Notes under the pieces: generated by a model
Databases searched by the model: none
The model's input: only the letters and a program-made list of their open reading frames with translations
Told to the model about the DNA's origin: nothing
Assembly: GCA_027924585.1 (NCBI GenBank)
Contig: BSBM01000007.1
Span: 9,391,501-9,455,500 of the forward strand
Length of the DNA stretch: 64,000 bases
Reading direction: 5' to 3'
Source of the DNA: Larix kaempferi
Lineage: Eukaryota; Streptophyta; Pinopsida; Pinales; Pinaceae
Program-made: the position numbers and the translations under genes
Shown here: one piece after another, positions 1-11,488 of the stretch
Layout of the letters: each line of letters starts with the position of its first letter
Numbering within the stretch: position 1 is the stretch's first letter

Positions 1-20
1 GTTCATTTTAAGATGTATTT

Positions 21-437
21 TTATGTATGGGAAAGATGCCAATCCAAAATGTAATTAGCTAATGAATCAGCTACACAATTGAATTCTCTTCGTATGTGTT
101 GATATGAAATAAAATTAAAATATCGTTCCAAGAGGCGTACCCTTCGAAATAAGCGAAGTAAGATAGGATCGCAGACTGTGTAAACACGATTTAGATGGGA
201 AACCACGAGTTGGGAGTCTAGGAAGACCAATAGGGAGTCAATTCCAAGGGAAGCAACCTCTGTCAAGAGTCCAATGACTGCATGGTACTCTGCAATATTG
301 TTGGTTGTGGGACCCAAATAGTTGGCTCTTGATGATAACAACTCGCCAGTAGGAGAATAAATTACCCATGCTGCGGAAGTGAGGTTCCGGGTATGTCGGA
401 TCGCACCATCGGTGAATCCGTAGTAGGTAGATATCTG
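21..437 (-). CDS. Archaeal-type RNase H (aRNH) of element E1, downstream of integrase
   Basis: Predicted to remove RNA from RNA/DNA hybrids during reverse transcription. The ORF is open from 452 to 21 without a stop. The four expected acidic positions are visible: D in GFTDGA, E in NIAEY, D in FLDSQLVV and D in VADSLAN. It is a second RNase H, since E1 also has the usual one after RT. It lies about 115 bp beyond the integrase stop at 556, not between RNase H and integrase as in well-known Ogre elements. A pyrimidine-rich tract and CAG at 435-437 precede the conserved start; the equivalent of the ATG in E2 and E3 is ATA here, while an ATG at 450-452 opens the frame upstream. I infer expression from a spliced RNA, but no transcript is available to show it. 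Confidence 0.8.
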   Translation of the reverse strand, partial: QISTYYGFTDGAIRHTRNLTSAAWVIYSPTGELLSSRANYLGPTTNNIAEYHAVIGLLTEVASLGIDSLLVFLDSQLVVSHLNRVYTVCDPILLRLFRRVRLLERYFNFISYQHIRREFNCVADSLANYILDWHLSHT

Positions 438-460
438 CACATAAAAGCACAAGTCAAGGT
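435..460 (-). promoter_or_regulatory. Putative 3' splice site before aRNH of E1
   Basis: Read on the minus strand, a T-rich run ends in TGTGCAG with the CAG at 437-435. aRNH homology starts directly after it. The same arrangement stands before the aRNH of E2 (29857-29859) and E3 (38866-38868). The splice-site role is inferred from sequence. Confidence 0.5.
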
Positions 461-555
461 AAGAATGGATACATTAGATCTGTGTGTGCATACAAAAGAT
501 AAATGAAAACAAACTAGGTACATTATGTACAAAAAGTATCTCACGCAGGATGAAC

Positions 556-607
556 CTACGCATAGAAACGTTTGAGGTACAACCCGTTGCGGGGCCGTGC
601 TAGTGGC
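556..607 (-). pseudogene. Last codons of E1 integrase, cut off by the Copia insertion
   Basis: The minus strand reads P-L-A-R-P-R-N-G-L-Y-L-K-R-F-Y-A and then a TAG stop at 556-558. The same terminal motif ends the integrases of E2 (stop 29962) and E3 (stop 38965). It continues the frame broken at 7660, which places the Copia insertion inside the integrase gene. Confidence 0.8.
603..607. repeat. Target site duplication GTGGC, left copy
   Basis: The five bases before the left LTR are GTGGC, identical to 7660-7664 after the right LTR. This marks the insertion of the Copia element into E1. Confidence 0.9.
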
Positions 608-916
608 TGTTAAATTTTCTGAATTTACTTCAACATGATCTAGGATCTTAACTGAGAGAACAACATGTACAGCATATCTACAGCATATCAATCATGGAGA
701 CAATAATGCAAGCACACAAGAGACACAAAGATTTACTTGGGGAAAACCATAAAGGTGAAAAACCCCAATAACTTCCTCAGAGATAGATAGAGCAATGATA
801 CAACCAACCAAGAGATAGACATAACCTAGCAGCAGATCCTCCTCCTCCATAAGTGCGCCTCTCCTCCTTGAGAGCATGTGTGAGAAGTGAGTGAGCAAAT
901 AGAGTGCCTCCCGCAC

Positions 917-932
917 TCTATTTATACTTGAC
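917..932 (-). promoter_or_regulatory. LTR TATA box of the Copia element
   Basis: The minus strand reads GTATAAATAGAGTGC, a strong plant TATA box, placed between the U3 direct repeats and the rest of the LTR. The same sequence is in the right LTR near 7321-7336. Confidence 0.7.
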
Positions 933-992
933 TTGACTTGCCTTTTTACCTAACTCATGTAGGCTCGAACTTAACCACATAATATAATGCTG

Positions 993-1128
993 ATTGGGCC
1001 GACCCCCAATAGGGTGGTCTAATAACCCTTTGACGCACATGGCCGACCCCCAATAGGGTGGTCTAATAACCCTTTGACCCACATGAATTATACAGGGCCG
1101 ACCCCAAACAAGGTGGTCTAATAACCCA
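993..1128 (-). repeat. Three tandem direct repeats in LTR U3
   Basis: Three copies of a roughly 45-57 bp unit containing GGCCGACCCC, GGTGGTCTAATAACCC and a spacer lie upstream of the TATA box. The right LTR has the same arrangement at about 7400-7532. Such U3 repeats often act as enhancers; that role is inferred. Confidence 0.7.
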
Positions 1129-1255
1129 TCAAGTATAAGTTACGACACTTACAATATAAATGACGACACTTCCGTATAGAGGAATAATAACATCTCTATA
1201 GGAATACAATATACATATATGTGAAATACATTCCGAAGTTACATATACATCAACA

Positions 1256-1266
1256 CTCCCTCTTAA
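1256..1266 (-). promoter_or_regulatory. Polypurine tract (PPT) of the Copia element
   Basis: The minus strand reads TTAAGAGGGAG directly before the TG that starts the 3' LTR, the expected place for the plus-strand primer. Confidence 0.65.
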
Positions 1267-1559
1267 CTAGAAAGTTATTTCTCAGCACAGTTCTTCTAGC
1301 ACAAGTCATCTTCTCTGGATCATCGTCACTGGATAATCATCATCGAGTCATCATCATCGTCACTGCTGCTGCTATCTCAATCAATCTCTGAATCTACTCG
1401 TCATAGGAAGTTCTACAGAGCCAGTCCTTTTTCATACTGGATGTAGGCCCACCACCTACAGGTCTTCATCATCACTGGCCATACTGTGGAATCCTCAGGA
1501 CTTATTACGTGCGTCACAAAACCTGGCTGCAGCATCCCGGGCTATTACGAGCACACAGC

Positions 1560-2125
1560 TCTACCTGTAGGATCTCCCAGGAGCACATTACATGTGACCC
1601 ATCACAAAACCTGGCTGAAGCATCCCAGGCTGTTACGAGCACGCGGCTCTACCTGTCGGATCTCCCAGGAGCACATTACATGTGATCTCACCACAAAACC
1701 TGGCTGAAGCATCTGAGGCCTTTTTCATCCTGTCCAGATCTCCCAGGAGCAAATTACATGTGGTCCACCACAAAACCTGGCTGAAGCATCTGAGGCCTCT
1801 TTCATCCTGTCCAGATCTCCCAGGAGCAAATTACATGTGGTCATGGCAAAACCTGGCTGAAGCATCTGAGGCCTTTTTCATCCTGTCCAGATCTCCCAGG
1901 AGCAAATTACATGCCATAGGACAAAACCTCGCAAGAGCATCCCAGGATGTTACGGGTACACAACTCCGACCTGAAATCTCCCAGGGCACAAATTACATGT
2001 CCTCCCAAGCAAAACCTCGCAAGAGCATTTGCCAGATGTCCCAGGGCACCGAATTACATGCCATAGGAAAAACCTCGAAAGACCATCTGCAAATCTCCCA
2101 GGGCACAAATTACATGCTTACCTGC
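1560..2125. repeat. Degenerate tandem array, 57-88 bp unit, about eight copies
   Basis: The core ATCTCCCAGG followed by AGCAAATTACATG recurs at about 1572, 1660, 1738, 1814, 1891, 1976, 2036 (one mismatch) and 2093. Between cores lies AAAACCTGGCTGAAGCATC or a decayed form. The array lies in the Copia interior between RNase H and the 3' LTR. The plus-strand ORFs across it are by-products of repetition. Confidence 0.85.
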
Positions 2126-2290
2126 ACAACCTGATCCATGGCCACAAAGTATCATCTGATACTCATCAAACATCATCCTGATGTACACATGATCATCCTG
2201 ATCATCATCACTGCAACATCCTGCTGCATGTCATCTGGAGAAGCTTGTCATCCACGATCATCCAAGTATCCACCTGATACATACATAGAT

Positions 2291-2576
2291 ACATGATCCA
2301 CACAATGTATCCATCAACATACATGATCCACCTGATCATACAAAGATACATGATCCACACAATGTATCCATCAGCATACATGATCTACCTGATCATACAA
2401 AGATACATGATCCACACAATGTATCCATCAGCATCCATGATCTACCTGATCATAACAAAGATACATGATCCACACAATGTATCCATCATCATCCATGATC
2501 TACCTGATCATACAAAGATACATGATCCACACAATGTATCCAACAGCATCCAACATGATGCGTTCATACAAAAATA
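2291..2576. repeat. Tandem array, 57-bp unit, five copies
   Basis: ACATGATCCACACAATG starts at 2291, 2348, 2405, 2463 and 2520, a period of 57-58 bp. Decayed pieces continue to about 2660. The whole unit is repeated without unique spacers, so it is a minisatellite and not a CRISPR array. Confidence 0.9.
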
Positions 2577-3029
2577 CATACACATGATCCAACCGATCAT
2601 ATCCAGCATTCAACATGATGCGTACATACATAAATGATCCAACTGATCATATCCAGGCAGAAACTAGAACATCATCCTGATGCTCATCATCCAGCGCTTA
2701 CATCCACAGCCATGTGAAGGATCCTCCTTCCCACATGCTTGGAATGGATTCAGCAAATGTGTCCATCACTTCTTCCTCGAAGTTTCCTCGATCTGAAGAA
2801 CGCCAAGCTTCTCTCTGAAGTACTCGAACTTTACCCTGGCTAGTGGCTTCGTCAGCACATCTACAATCTGCTCGTCCGTCGCAACATACAGGAGCTTCAC
2901 AGCTCCTCTCTATACCATATTCCTGATATAGTGATATTTCATCTCTATGTGTTTCGACCTGTCATGAACACTGGATTCTCGGACAGCTTCACACAACTCT
3001 GGTTATCACAGAAGATACCAGTAGCTTCC

Positions 3030-4241
3030 AATGGAGATCAAATAACTCAGACAGTAGCTTCCGTAGCCATACTGCCTCACACTAGCTGAACAGGCTGCAA
3101 CATACTATGCCTCAGCTGTACTCAGTGCTACGCAGGACTGCTTCCTGCTAAACCAAGAGATCACACCTGATCCCATACTGAAGCAACACCTAGATGTGCT
3201 CTTCCTATCTGCAGCACTGCCAGCCCAATCTGAATCAACATAACCCTGCAGGTTAAACTTTTGATTCGCCTCATACCTGAGCCCATAATCCACTGTGCCC
3301 TTCAGGTACCTCAGAATATGCTTTACAGCAACCAGGTGAACACTCCTTGGATCCGTCAGGAACTGGCTCAATGTGTTCACAGCAAAGAAAATATCTGGTC
3401 TCGTGTTCATCAGGTACATCAAGGACCCAATCATCTGACGATACATGGAGACATCAACCAGCTCAGATTAAGCATCACATAGAAGCTTCAGATTCGATGC
3501 CATAGGTGTGGCCATAGCTTGCAGTCCATCATCCCGAACCTCTTCAGGATCTCTACTGCATACTTCCCTTGTCCAAGGAAGATTCCATCATCACTCGCCA
3601 CACCTCCATGCCAAAAACAAATAGTGCATCATCTCGAACTTGGAAGAAAGCTTCCGCTGCGTGTCGGCAATCAATCTATCTTTACCTGTAACAAACAGGT
3701 TATCTGCATAAAAAAATAGTATCACTGGATTGCCTTCTTCAACCTTGTAGAAAAGGTTGGAATCTGCTTTACTCTTGGTAACGCCCAAACTGGATAGAAA
3801 GCTGTCTATCCTACCATACCAAGTTCTGCACACATATATGACTACACCATGCTGTCTTGAGATCCATCTGGTGCATCTTCTATTTTATCACTTTTATATT
3901 TCTCAATGCTTCCATCTACAACATGCTTGATCTGATAGTTCCATTTGGAAGTCATAAAAAAACTTCCCTTCACATCTTGGGACTACATCCCAAACATCAT
4001 TCTTCATGATCGACGGATCATGGCATTCCATTTCTTCATCCCAGATCCTGGGAACTTCAATATCTTCAATATCTTCAATAGATATCTTTGTTGCTGGAAC
4101 AAAATGTTGTAGTTCTTCTTTTGTAGAAGATGACATACGATCTTTCCTACACAACAAGTTAAATTGCATGATTAGAAAACATCTCATAGTTTTCAGAACA
4201 AAATTCTTACACATAAAGAAATATGTCATACAGTCATGCAA
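3030..4241 (-). pseudogene. Copia reverse transcriptase-RNase H remnant
   Basis: Broken minus-strand frames give the order expected for Copia pol. An N-terminal RT piece with IMKNDVWDVVPR lies near 3980-4040. A palm/thumb piece lies at 3591-3833, and an RT-connection to RNase H piece with GSLMYLMNTRPDI and YVDSDWAG lies at 3105-3446. The RT active site reads YADN where YVDD is expected, so an essential aspartate is lost. A segment of roughly 100 codons is missing between about 3833 and 3980. Stops and frameshifts rule out activity. Confidence 0.85.
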
Positions 4242-6999
4242 TTATCTTAGCCAATGCTTCAATACAACATTTATCCATATCCCGTAACTTTCTAGATGCC
4301 TTCCAATCTCTACCAGAACATTGTTAAGAGTGTGCACAACTCCCAACATGTCAGCAAAGAGGTTTCATTCTAGATAAGTAGCAATGGAATGTTGTACAGT
4401 GCCATAGGCCACTTACCCATGTATATTAGTAGTATAATGTTCATCAATGCAACTATTCTAATATGCATAATACACAACCTAATTCTAGGAACATCAGTGT
4501 ATACATTATTGAACAGTATTATTTAAACAAACAAATATGCAAGAAATGATAATTTAAAATACTTATCTTTGTTTGTTCGTTGGGTGGACTCCCTGTGAGT
4601 CTTTGCTTCCTTGCAGGAGCTGCTGGAGTCCTAATCTGAAGTAGCTTCTTCTAAACCTTTCTATTGTGGAATGTAGAGAGATGGTCAACTCCCTCTGAAT
4701 ATCTGCATCCTTGCAGAAACTACTGAAGTGTGCTCCTTTGCTTTCTTGCAGGAACAACTGGAGTGTGCTCCCTCTTGATCTTTGCTTCCTAAATTACCTA
4801 TTCTTGAACTCATATTCATCCTTGGTCCCTATGCATGCTTATTAGTATCATGATTGTGTTATCCTTGTGAACTCATATAAAATCATACATTCATTAGTAT
4901 ACTATTAAAACACAATAATCTCAAGCATGTATAGTCATGATCATTTCAAACAGAAATAATAAGCATTAGCATTCAAGGTTTATGTAGTATTCTTATGGTT
5001 AGTCAAATCATAAGAAACATAACATGTCTAAACCTGTAATTACTCAAACCTATGACTCTTCGGGTTAGTTGAATCATCAATCAAGATAAGAGATATAATA
5101 TGCATAAAAGCTATACCTTCATGATTCTTCTGGTTCTTCTTCAATGACTTGTGCTAGTAACCTGTATATCTCATAGGTTAACTATTACAAAAACCAAGTT
5201 ATACATACCTCGTAAATGGATCTTCTATGAGATCCATGACAATGGATGAATCTTTGTCCTCATGTTATCATGATGATATGTTCTTGAACTGGAGCATGAT
5301 TTGTCTTTCTTGGTGTACCTTTCATGTTAGTAGACAACATAAACCTCATACAACACCATAATGCATTAGTACAATCATAAGTGTCAACACCCTAAATAAT
5401 GAATATCTTCTATCATGCATTCATAATTTTGTTAAGGTGATACGACAAATCTAAAAACAAAATTGTACTTAACTGTAATAACATGAAGACAAACATACCA
5501 TAAACTTAATCATGGACAAATATCAAAACATACCTCGATGAGTCATACCTGTCGAGATCGCTTGTAATCTTCTTATGTAAGGCCTTAGCCTCATCTCCCT
5601 CTGAAACAGGAACTTCTTCACCTATGTAGGTGACCAATCCATCTTCTTCTAGGATTAACCCAATCCACTTGATGTGCAAGAACTGGACCTGGAGCTGGAT
5701 ATGGGTTTGTCAGAGAAACCCCAAAAATTCAAACTTTGAATTTCAAACTTCCGAAAGGATAGAAATATGCGCCTTGATGAGCTGATCAAATTGGTATATT
5801 CATAATTTGAAAACTGCAAAGTTTCACTCCTCAATTTTGCTTTTGAAACTTCCGGATTCACTGGACGTGACCCTGAACTGGGGTTTGATGAATCCCACTC
5901 TTTTTCCCAATCAAAAGGTTTGATCCAAATCTCTAAGCTTCTATTTTTCTGAGGAGCTTCCAGCCGTGGTCTCAGATTTCAAAAATTCCCATTTTTACAG
6001 AAGCCCTAATTTTCCACTTTCCTGATCAAAGTCCCGAACTAGGGTCTGATCAAGCCCGACCTTCTTCCCAACCAAAAATTCTGATTTTGGTCTCTAAATT
6101 TTTATTTTGATGAGTAGCATTCAGCCGTGGTCTCCGATTACAAAAATTCCAACTTTCTTCAAAGCCCTAAATTCCGGAAGCCATGAATGAAGGTACCAAA
6201 AAAAATTCTGTTTTGATAGAAATATGTACCTGATTGTTTCTGGTGTAACTCTAAAATTTTTGATCCACAGGGTCTGAAAAACATTTCCTGAGATAGCCTG
6301 ACCTGTTACCTTTCCATCCTGACAGGTCTGACCTCAATTGGATTCTCTGAGAGAGAGTTATGCCAAATGTCGCAACGTGACCTATTTTGGGATAAAACAG
6401 AAGAGCGAACTTGTACGGCATGCCACGTGTCACTGTTTGAACTTCGGACTCTGAAAAAGTTTTCTGAGATAGCTCGGCCTGTTATATTTCCATACTGACA
6501 GGTCTGACCTCCATTGGATTTTCTGAGAGAGAGTTATGCCAAGTGTCGCAACGTGACCTGTTTATGGGATAAAACAGTAGAGCGAACTTGTACGGCATGC
6601 CACGTGTCATTGGTTCAACTTCGGCCTCTGAAAACGTTTTCTGATATAGTACAGACTGTGTACTACCTGTCACTTTTTACTAAATTTCATTTGGAGCTTC
6701 CTAGCCCAAGTTATGACCTTTTTCCCAAGGTCACATGATTTTGACTCAGATCTGGAAGAGGCAGAAACCCTATATTGTACAGATCATAAATCACAAAGTA
6801 CAACGAATTAGAGGTTGTCCTTTGGACACAAGGTACCTGGAGATTTTAGCTTCGTCCTGTAACAATTTCAGATCCGAAAACTTCGCCAAAATGGATTTAT
6901 AGTGAATGTGCTACGATGACTGGTTTTTGCTATATCAAGCCCTAGCATCGTAAGTGCAACAAGTGTCATACATGCCATATCATGCCTTCTTTCAGGCTA
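4242..6999. other. Non-coding interior of the Copia element
   Basis: No gag, protease or integrase motif is recognisable on either strand. The stretch is AT-rich and holds partial tandem duplications. One of about 163 bp has CAGCCGTGGTCTC at about 5959 and 6122. One of about 176 bp has GACAGGTCTGACCTC at 6321 and 6497, with a third decayed copy from about 6628. It could be a long leader that replaced the coding region of an autonomous parent. Confidence 0.6.
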
Positions 7000-7011
7000 G
7001 CTCTGATACCA
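7000..7011 (-). promoter_or_regulatory. Primer binding site, tRNA-iMet
   Basis: The minus strand reads TGGTATCAGAGC directly after the 5' LTR, the standard complement of the 3' end of plant initiator tRNA-Met used by many Copia elements. It fixes the element's orientation. Confidence 0.95.
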
Positions 7012-7659
7012 TGTTAAATTTTCTAAATTTACTTCAATAAGATCTAGGATCTTAACTGAGAGAACAACATGTACAGCATATCTACAGCATATCAATCATG
7101 GAGACAATAATGCAAGCACACAAGAGACACAAAGATTTACTTGGGGAAAACCATAAAGGTGAAAAACCCCAATAACTTCCTCAGAGATAGATAGAGCAAT
7201 GATACAACCAACCAAGAGATAGACATAACCTAGCAGCAGATCCTCCTCCTCCATAAGTGCGCCTCTCCTCCTTGAGAGCATGTGTGAGAAGTGAGTGAGC
7301 AAATAGAGTGCCTCCCGCACTCTATTTATACTTGACTTGACTTGCCTTTTTACCTAACTCATGTAGGCTCGAACTTAACCACATAATATAATGCTGACTG
7401 GGCCGACCCCCAATAGGGTGGTCTAATAACCCTTTGACCCACATGGCCGACCCCCAATAGGGTGGTCTAATAACCCTTTGACCCACATGAATTATACAGG
7501 GCCGACCCCAAACAAGGTGGTCTAATAACCCATCAAGTATAAGTTACGACACTTACAATATAAATGACGACACTTCCGTATAGAGGAATAATAACATCTC
7601 TATAGGAATACAATATACATATATGTGAAATACATTCCGAAGTTACATATACATCAACA
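7012..7659 (-). repeat. 5' LTR of the Copia element
   Basis: 648 bp, the same length as the 3' LTR, with about five base differences seen by eye. It carries the same TATA box and U3 repeats and is followed on the minus strand by the tRNA-Met PBS. Confidence 0.93.
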
Positions 7660-7664
7660 GTGGC
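7660..7664. repeat. Target site duplication GTGGC, right copy
   Basis: Identical to 603-607 and part of the E1 integrase codons for T-P. Confidence 0.9.
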
Positions 7665-10261
7665 GTGCTGTCACAATCGACAAGTTCATAGGCTCCCTTC
7701 TCCAAAACACGTTTTACAACGAAGGGGCCATACCACATAGACTCTAGCTTTCCTTTTCCAATTTTATCGTGCATTTGGTAGTATGTGAGTACGAGATCAC
7801 CTTCATTGAAAACCCGAGGTTGAACGGATTTGTCATACTGTGCTTTGATGCATTTTTTATGAGCTTCATTGGCTAAAGCAGCGTCTCGGGGAGTTTCATC
7901 TAGCTTGGCTAGGTATAGAAACCGTTCCTCTTCGGAAGTGGTGTGGGGAAGTAGCTCTATGGCTGTATTGAGTGACGGAATTTCACATTCAATCGGTAAG
8001 ATGGCTTCCAGGCCATACACCAGTTGGAATGGCATGAACCCGGTAGCACTTTTCACTGAGGTTCAGTATGCCCATAATGCCGAAAACAGGGCTGAGTTCC
8101 AATTGAACTTGTGAGTGCCCACAATACGCTGAATCATTCATTTCATAACTTTGTTAATGGCTTCAACTTGGCCATTAGCTTATGGAAAGTATGGGGTTGA
8201 TTTTTCATGACGAAAAACCAAGTTGGCACTTAGTTCCTCAATCATATGGTTCCTAAAGTGGGAGCCATGATCGGTCACGATGGATTGTGGGACACCAAAC
8301 CTAGCTATAGTGTGATTGAATATGAACTATGCTGCTGTTTTGCCATCTTTAGCATAAGTACGCATCGCTTCAGCCCATTTTGTGAAATAGTTGACAGCTA
8401 CTATGACGTAGCTATGCCCCCCGGCTGAAGTGGGATTACAGTGCATGAAATCTATGTCCCATTTTGAGAAGGGGCCGATGAAAATAACAGGATGGAGTGG
8501 AGCAGGGTGAGAGCATGTCTTACTATGAAAGAATTGACAGGGTGGACATTTCTTAACCATTTCAATGCAGTCTTTGAAAATCGAGGGCCAGAAATATCCC
8601 CCTTGCAGTATCTTCTGGGCCATATCCATCCCAGATAGATGACCACCACATGCTCCAGCATGGCCATCATTAAGAATGTGTTCGGCCTCATCTAAATTCA
8701 AACAACGTCGAAGAACTGTGTCAACAACACACCGGTAAAGGGTATCGTTGACTATGAGGTAGTACTTGGCGTGATGTCGGATACATCGACATTCATCGCG
8801 GGTGAGGTCGAAGCGGAAACGTTGGGTTTGGAGATATAGTAAAATATCCCCATACCATGGGTGTGACATGCTAATGAGGAACAATGATTCATCGAGGAGA
8901 GAATCGATGGGCTCAGGTTGCTCAGTAACACGGGGCAAGTTACAAATCAACTCGGCAAAGACCAAATATTTCTTGGATTTGGCTTTGGCAAATTCCAAGT
9001 CAAACTCTTGTAGGAAGACAATCCAGCGAGAATATTTGCCCCGAAGAACTTGACGTGTGAGGATATAGTACATTGGATTGAAATTCGCTATGACAATGGT
9101 CTGGTGGAGTAGAATGCAATGACGAAATCTCTGGACAGCGAAAACTGTTGCCAGAGCTAGTTTTTCAACATGTGAATAACGAGTTTTGGAGTCGAGAAGA
9201 CTCTTACTAAGATAGTATACCACATGTTCTATGCCGTTATTGTCTTCTTGGACTAACACCATACCGATGGTGGAAATTGAAGCTGCGAGATAAAGAATGT
9301 AATCCCATGTGTAATTGGGGGGTTGAATCACAGGATCTTTAGTTAAGGCTTCCTTTAGATGATCAAAGGAGCGTTGGACTTCGTCATCCCAAATGAATGG
9401 GGTATTTTTCTTTAGAAGCCTCATATAGCCTTTTGTTATCTTGGCGAAATTGTAAATAAAGCGGCGTAGAAAGTTTGCATGCCCCTGCAAACTTTGAAGT
9501 TCTGGTATGTTCACGGGGGAAGGCAGGGCTAGAATAGCTTCTACCTTCGCAGGGTCCAATCGTATGTTGTTTTTGGAGATTATGAATCCTAAAAGCTTTC
9601 CGGCATCAATGCAAAAGACGCATTTATGCAGATTCAAACAAATATTGTAGCGACGACACCTTGCAAAGACGGCACGTAAGTGATCAGTATGATCTTCCCT
9701 GGTCTGAGAATGAGCGGGAAGATCATCAAGATATGGCTCTGCAATATGTTTGATATCGTGAAATGCATACGACATCTCCCATTGGAAAGTTGCCTTGGCA
9801 TTTTTTAGGCCGAAAGGTAGCTTTCGATATGCGAAGATTCCCCATGGGTAGATAAAGGCCATTTTGTGTTGGTCCTCTGGGAGTATCTCGATCTGATTAT
9901 AGCCAAAAAAGCCATCCGTAAATGAAAAGATGACACTCCCAGCGCAATTATTGATGATCTGATCAATGAATGGAGTTGGGTAGTTGTCCTTTGGACAAGC
10001 TTTGTTCAAGTCACAGTAATCGACACAAATTCTAATCGTTCCATGTTTCTTGGCTATAGGAACGATATTAGATACCCATTCTGTCAGTGGGACGGGATAG
10101 ATAAAACCAGCACGCAAGAGTTTTTCAACTTCTGCTTTGATAGTGGCTACCTTACGAGGATGGATGGGTCGGAGTTTCTGCTGAACAGGTCAGGCACCAG
10201 GAAAAGTTGGAATTTCATGGACCACGATAGACGGGTCGATTCCTGGCATTTCTTCATAACT
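7660..10261 (-). pseudogene. E1 pol: reverse transcriptase, RNase H and integrase
   Basis: Copies the element's RNA into DNA and inserts it in the genome. One frame runs the whole length with only in-frame stops (for example at 8327 and near 8145) and no frameshift I can see. RT: RICVDYCDLNKACPKDNYP, FTDGFFGYNQI (usual FSGYNQI) and an intact YLDD. RNase H follows with VYYLSKSLLDSKTRYSHVEK. Integrase has an HHCC zinc finger ending CPPCQ and the acidic residues in WDIDFM, VTDHGSHF and NGQVEAINK, then a GPF-type C-terminus with WYGPFVVKRVL. The last 17 codons lie at 556-607 beyond the Copia insertion. Confidence 0.9.
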
Positions 10262-11488
10262 CTAGGAAAAAACGTCGCGGAAAGTTTTAAAGTAGGTAGT
10301 GTAGAACTCCATTTCGGTGGGAGTGCATGTCTTGCCAATATGAAGATTTTCCACGACACCAGGCTTCACTGAACTGTCAATGGGAGTGGTTTCCATAAGG
10401 TTGGCCAAGTTTCCTTCGGAAAATACTTCATTGAGGGAAGTGGGAAACTTGGTTTGAACCATTTCAAGTGAAGGGATGGATTTTGTATCGGGCTCAATCG
10501 TCTGAATGGTCGGGAACGAAGATCGATGATGGAAATCTCCCCATGGCGGCTCATCACCACACATAACCTCCATAATTGATTCATCAGTGGGAAAAATCAA
10601 TGTGAGAGGATCAATAAGTGGTGGGGATGAATGAGTCTCAGATGAGAGCTGTGCCATGGTGTGATGGGTAGAAAAATCGACCCAATCGATGGCTGACTGG
10701 ATCGCTTCGTATGCTACGAGGTTCCCATTTAATGGCATGGAGTTGCCGTAGTTTGCAATCTCAATGGGACTTGGGATCACCCAAGAGTCATTGGAAGGGG
10801 TGACATTCGATGATATCATGTTGACTAGTTGAACGTGGGATCCCAGCTTTGGGAAAACTCCAATAAGGGAAGAATCCTTCATAAGACCAACGCCAACATC
10901 TTGGAAACGGTACTGAGGTTGATCCAATAACGGGACGATGTTGGAAGAGTTTGGATGAGAGTCCGGGATACAGTAATCTAGCTGATCTATCGTGACAATT
11001 TTCCCTTCATGAGGAAATTGCACAATCTGAAAGATAGTAGATGCTATGGCGGTCATGGTGTAAAACCAGTTTCGACCAAGTAGAAGATTGTAATCTAATG
11101 GTGCATCCACGACTTCGATGTGTACAGATACTGGTTTTCCCCCCAGTTCAACACCAATCGCGGGAATGAGTCCATAAGGTTGAAAACCATGTCCGTCAAA
11201 TGCTCTGAGAGTAGTGGGAGACGACGTGACTTTGGGTGAGCCTAAGGCTCTCCAACAATTCAAAGACATAATTGACGTGGAGGCACCTTCATCTAAGACA
11301 GTGCGATGGATACTGTTTCCACGGATTCTTGTATGAACCTGGAAGGCTAGCTGATGGGAAAGTCGAGGCTTCACATACTCCAAGTTAAACATGATGGTGT
11401 TTGAAGTATCCAGGTCCATTGCCCCCAATGCTGAAAGTAAGGTTCTGCGCTGTGTAGGGCAGTGTTCGAGAACCTCGAGAGTCGACAT
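10262..11488 (-). pseudogene. E1 protease region and linker to RT
   Basis: Retroviral-type aspartic protease that would cut the Gag-Pol precursor. It is open for 408 codons in the same frame as RT and ends at a TAG at 10262. The active site reads VLDEGASTS, a D-x-G form seen in this group of plant gypsy elements. The later LLLGRNW fits the second conserved strand. The rest is a long acidic, low-conservation linker. The stop is inside conserved sequence (FRDVFS, then SYEEMPGIDP in frame), so it is a decayed codon and not a natural end. Confidence 0.8.

Larger units (their letters stand above)
608..1255 (-). repeat. 3' LTR of the Copia element
   Basis: On the minus strand it starts TGTTGATG at 1255 and ends in AACA at 608. 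It closely matches 7012-7659. It carries the TATA box and the U3 direct repeats listed separately. A 74-codon ORF present in both LTRs is judged not to be a gene. Confidence 0.92.
608..7659 (-). mobile_element. Copia element inserted in E1 integrase
   Basis: Two 648-bp LTRs (608-1255 and 7012-7659), a tRNA-Met PBS next to the right LTR, a purine tract next to the left LTR and a GTGGC TSD define a complete minus-strand insertion. I see only about five differences between the LTRs by eye, so it is young. The interior nevertheless keeps only a degraded RT-RNase H segment (about 3030-4241). No gag, protease or integrase is recognisable in the roughly 2.7 kb between the PBS and RT. It was probably mobilised in trans as a non-autonomous element. 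Confidence 0.92.

Noticed and set aside
2291-2576. CRISPR-like regular spacing
   Set aside because: The complete 57-bp unit repeats without unique spacers, in a plant retroelement; it is a minisatellite.
692-7320. Identical 74-codon minus-strand ORFs in both Copia LTRs (692-916 and 7096-7320)
   Set aside because: They are identical because the LTRs are. They start just after the TATA box, match no known domain and are best seen as leader ORFs.
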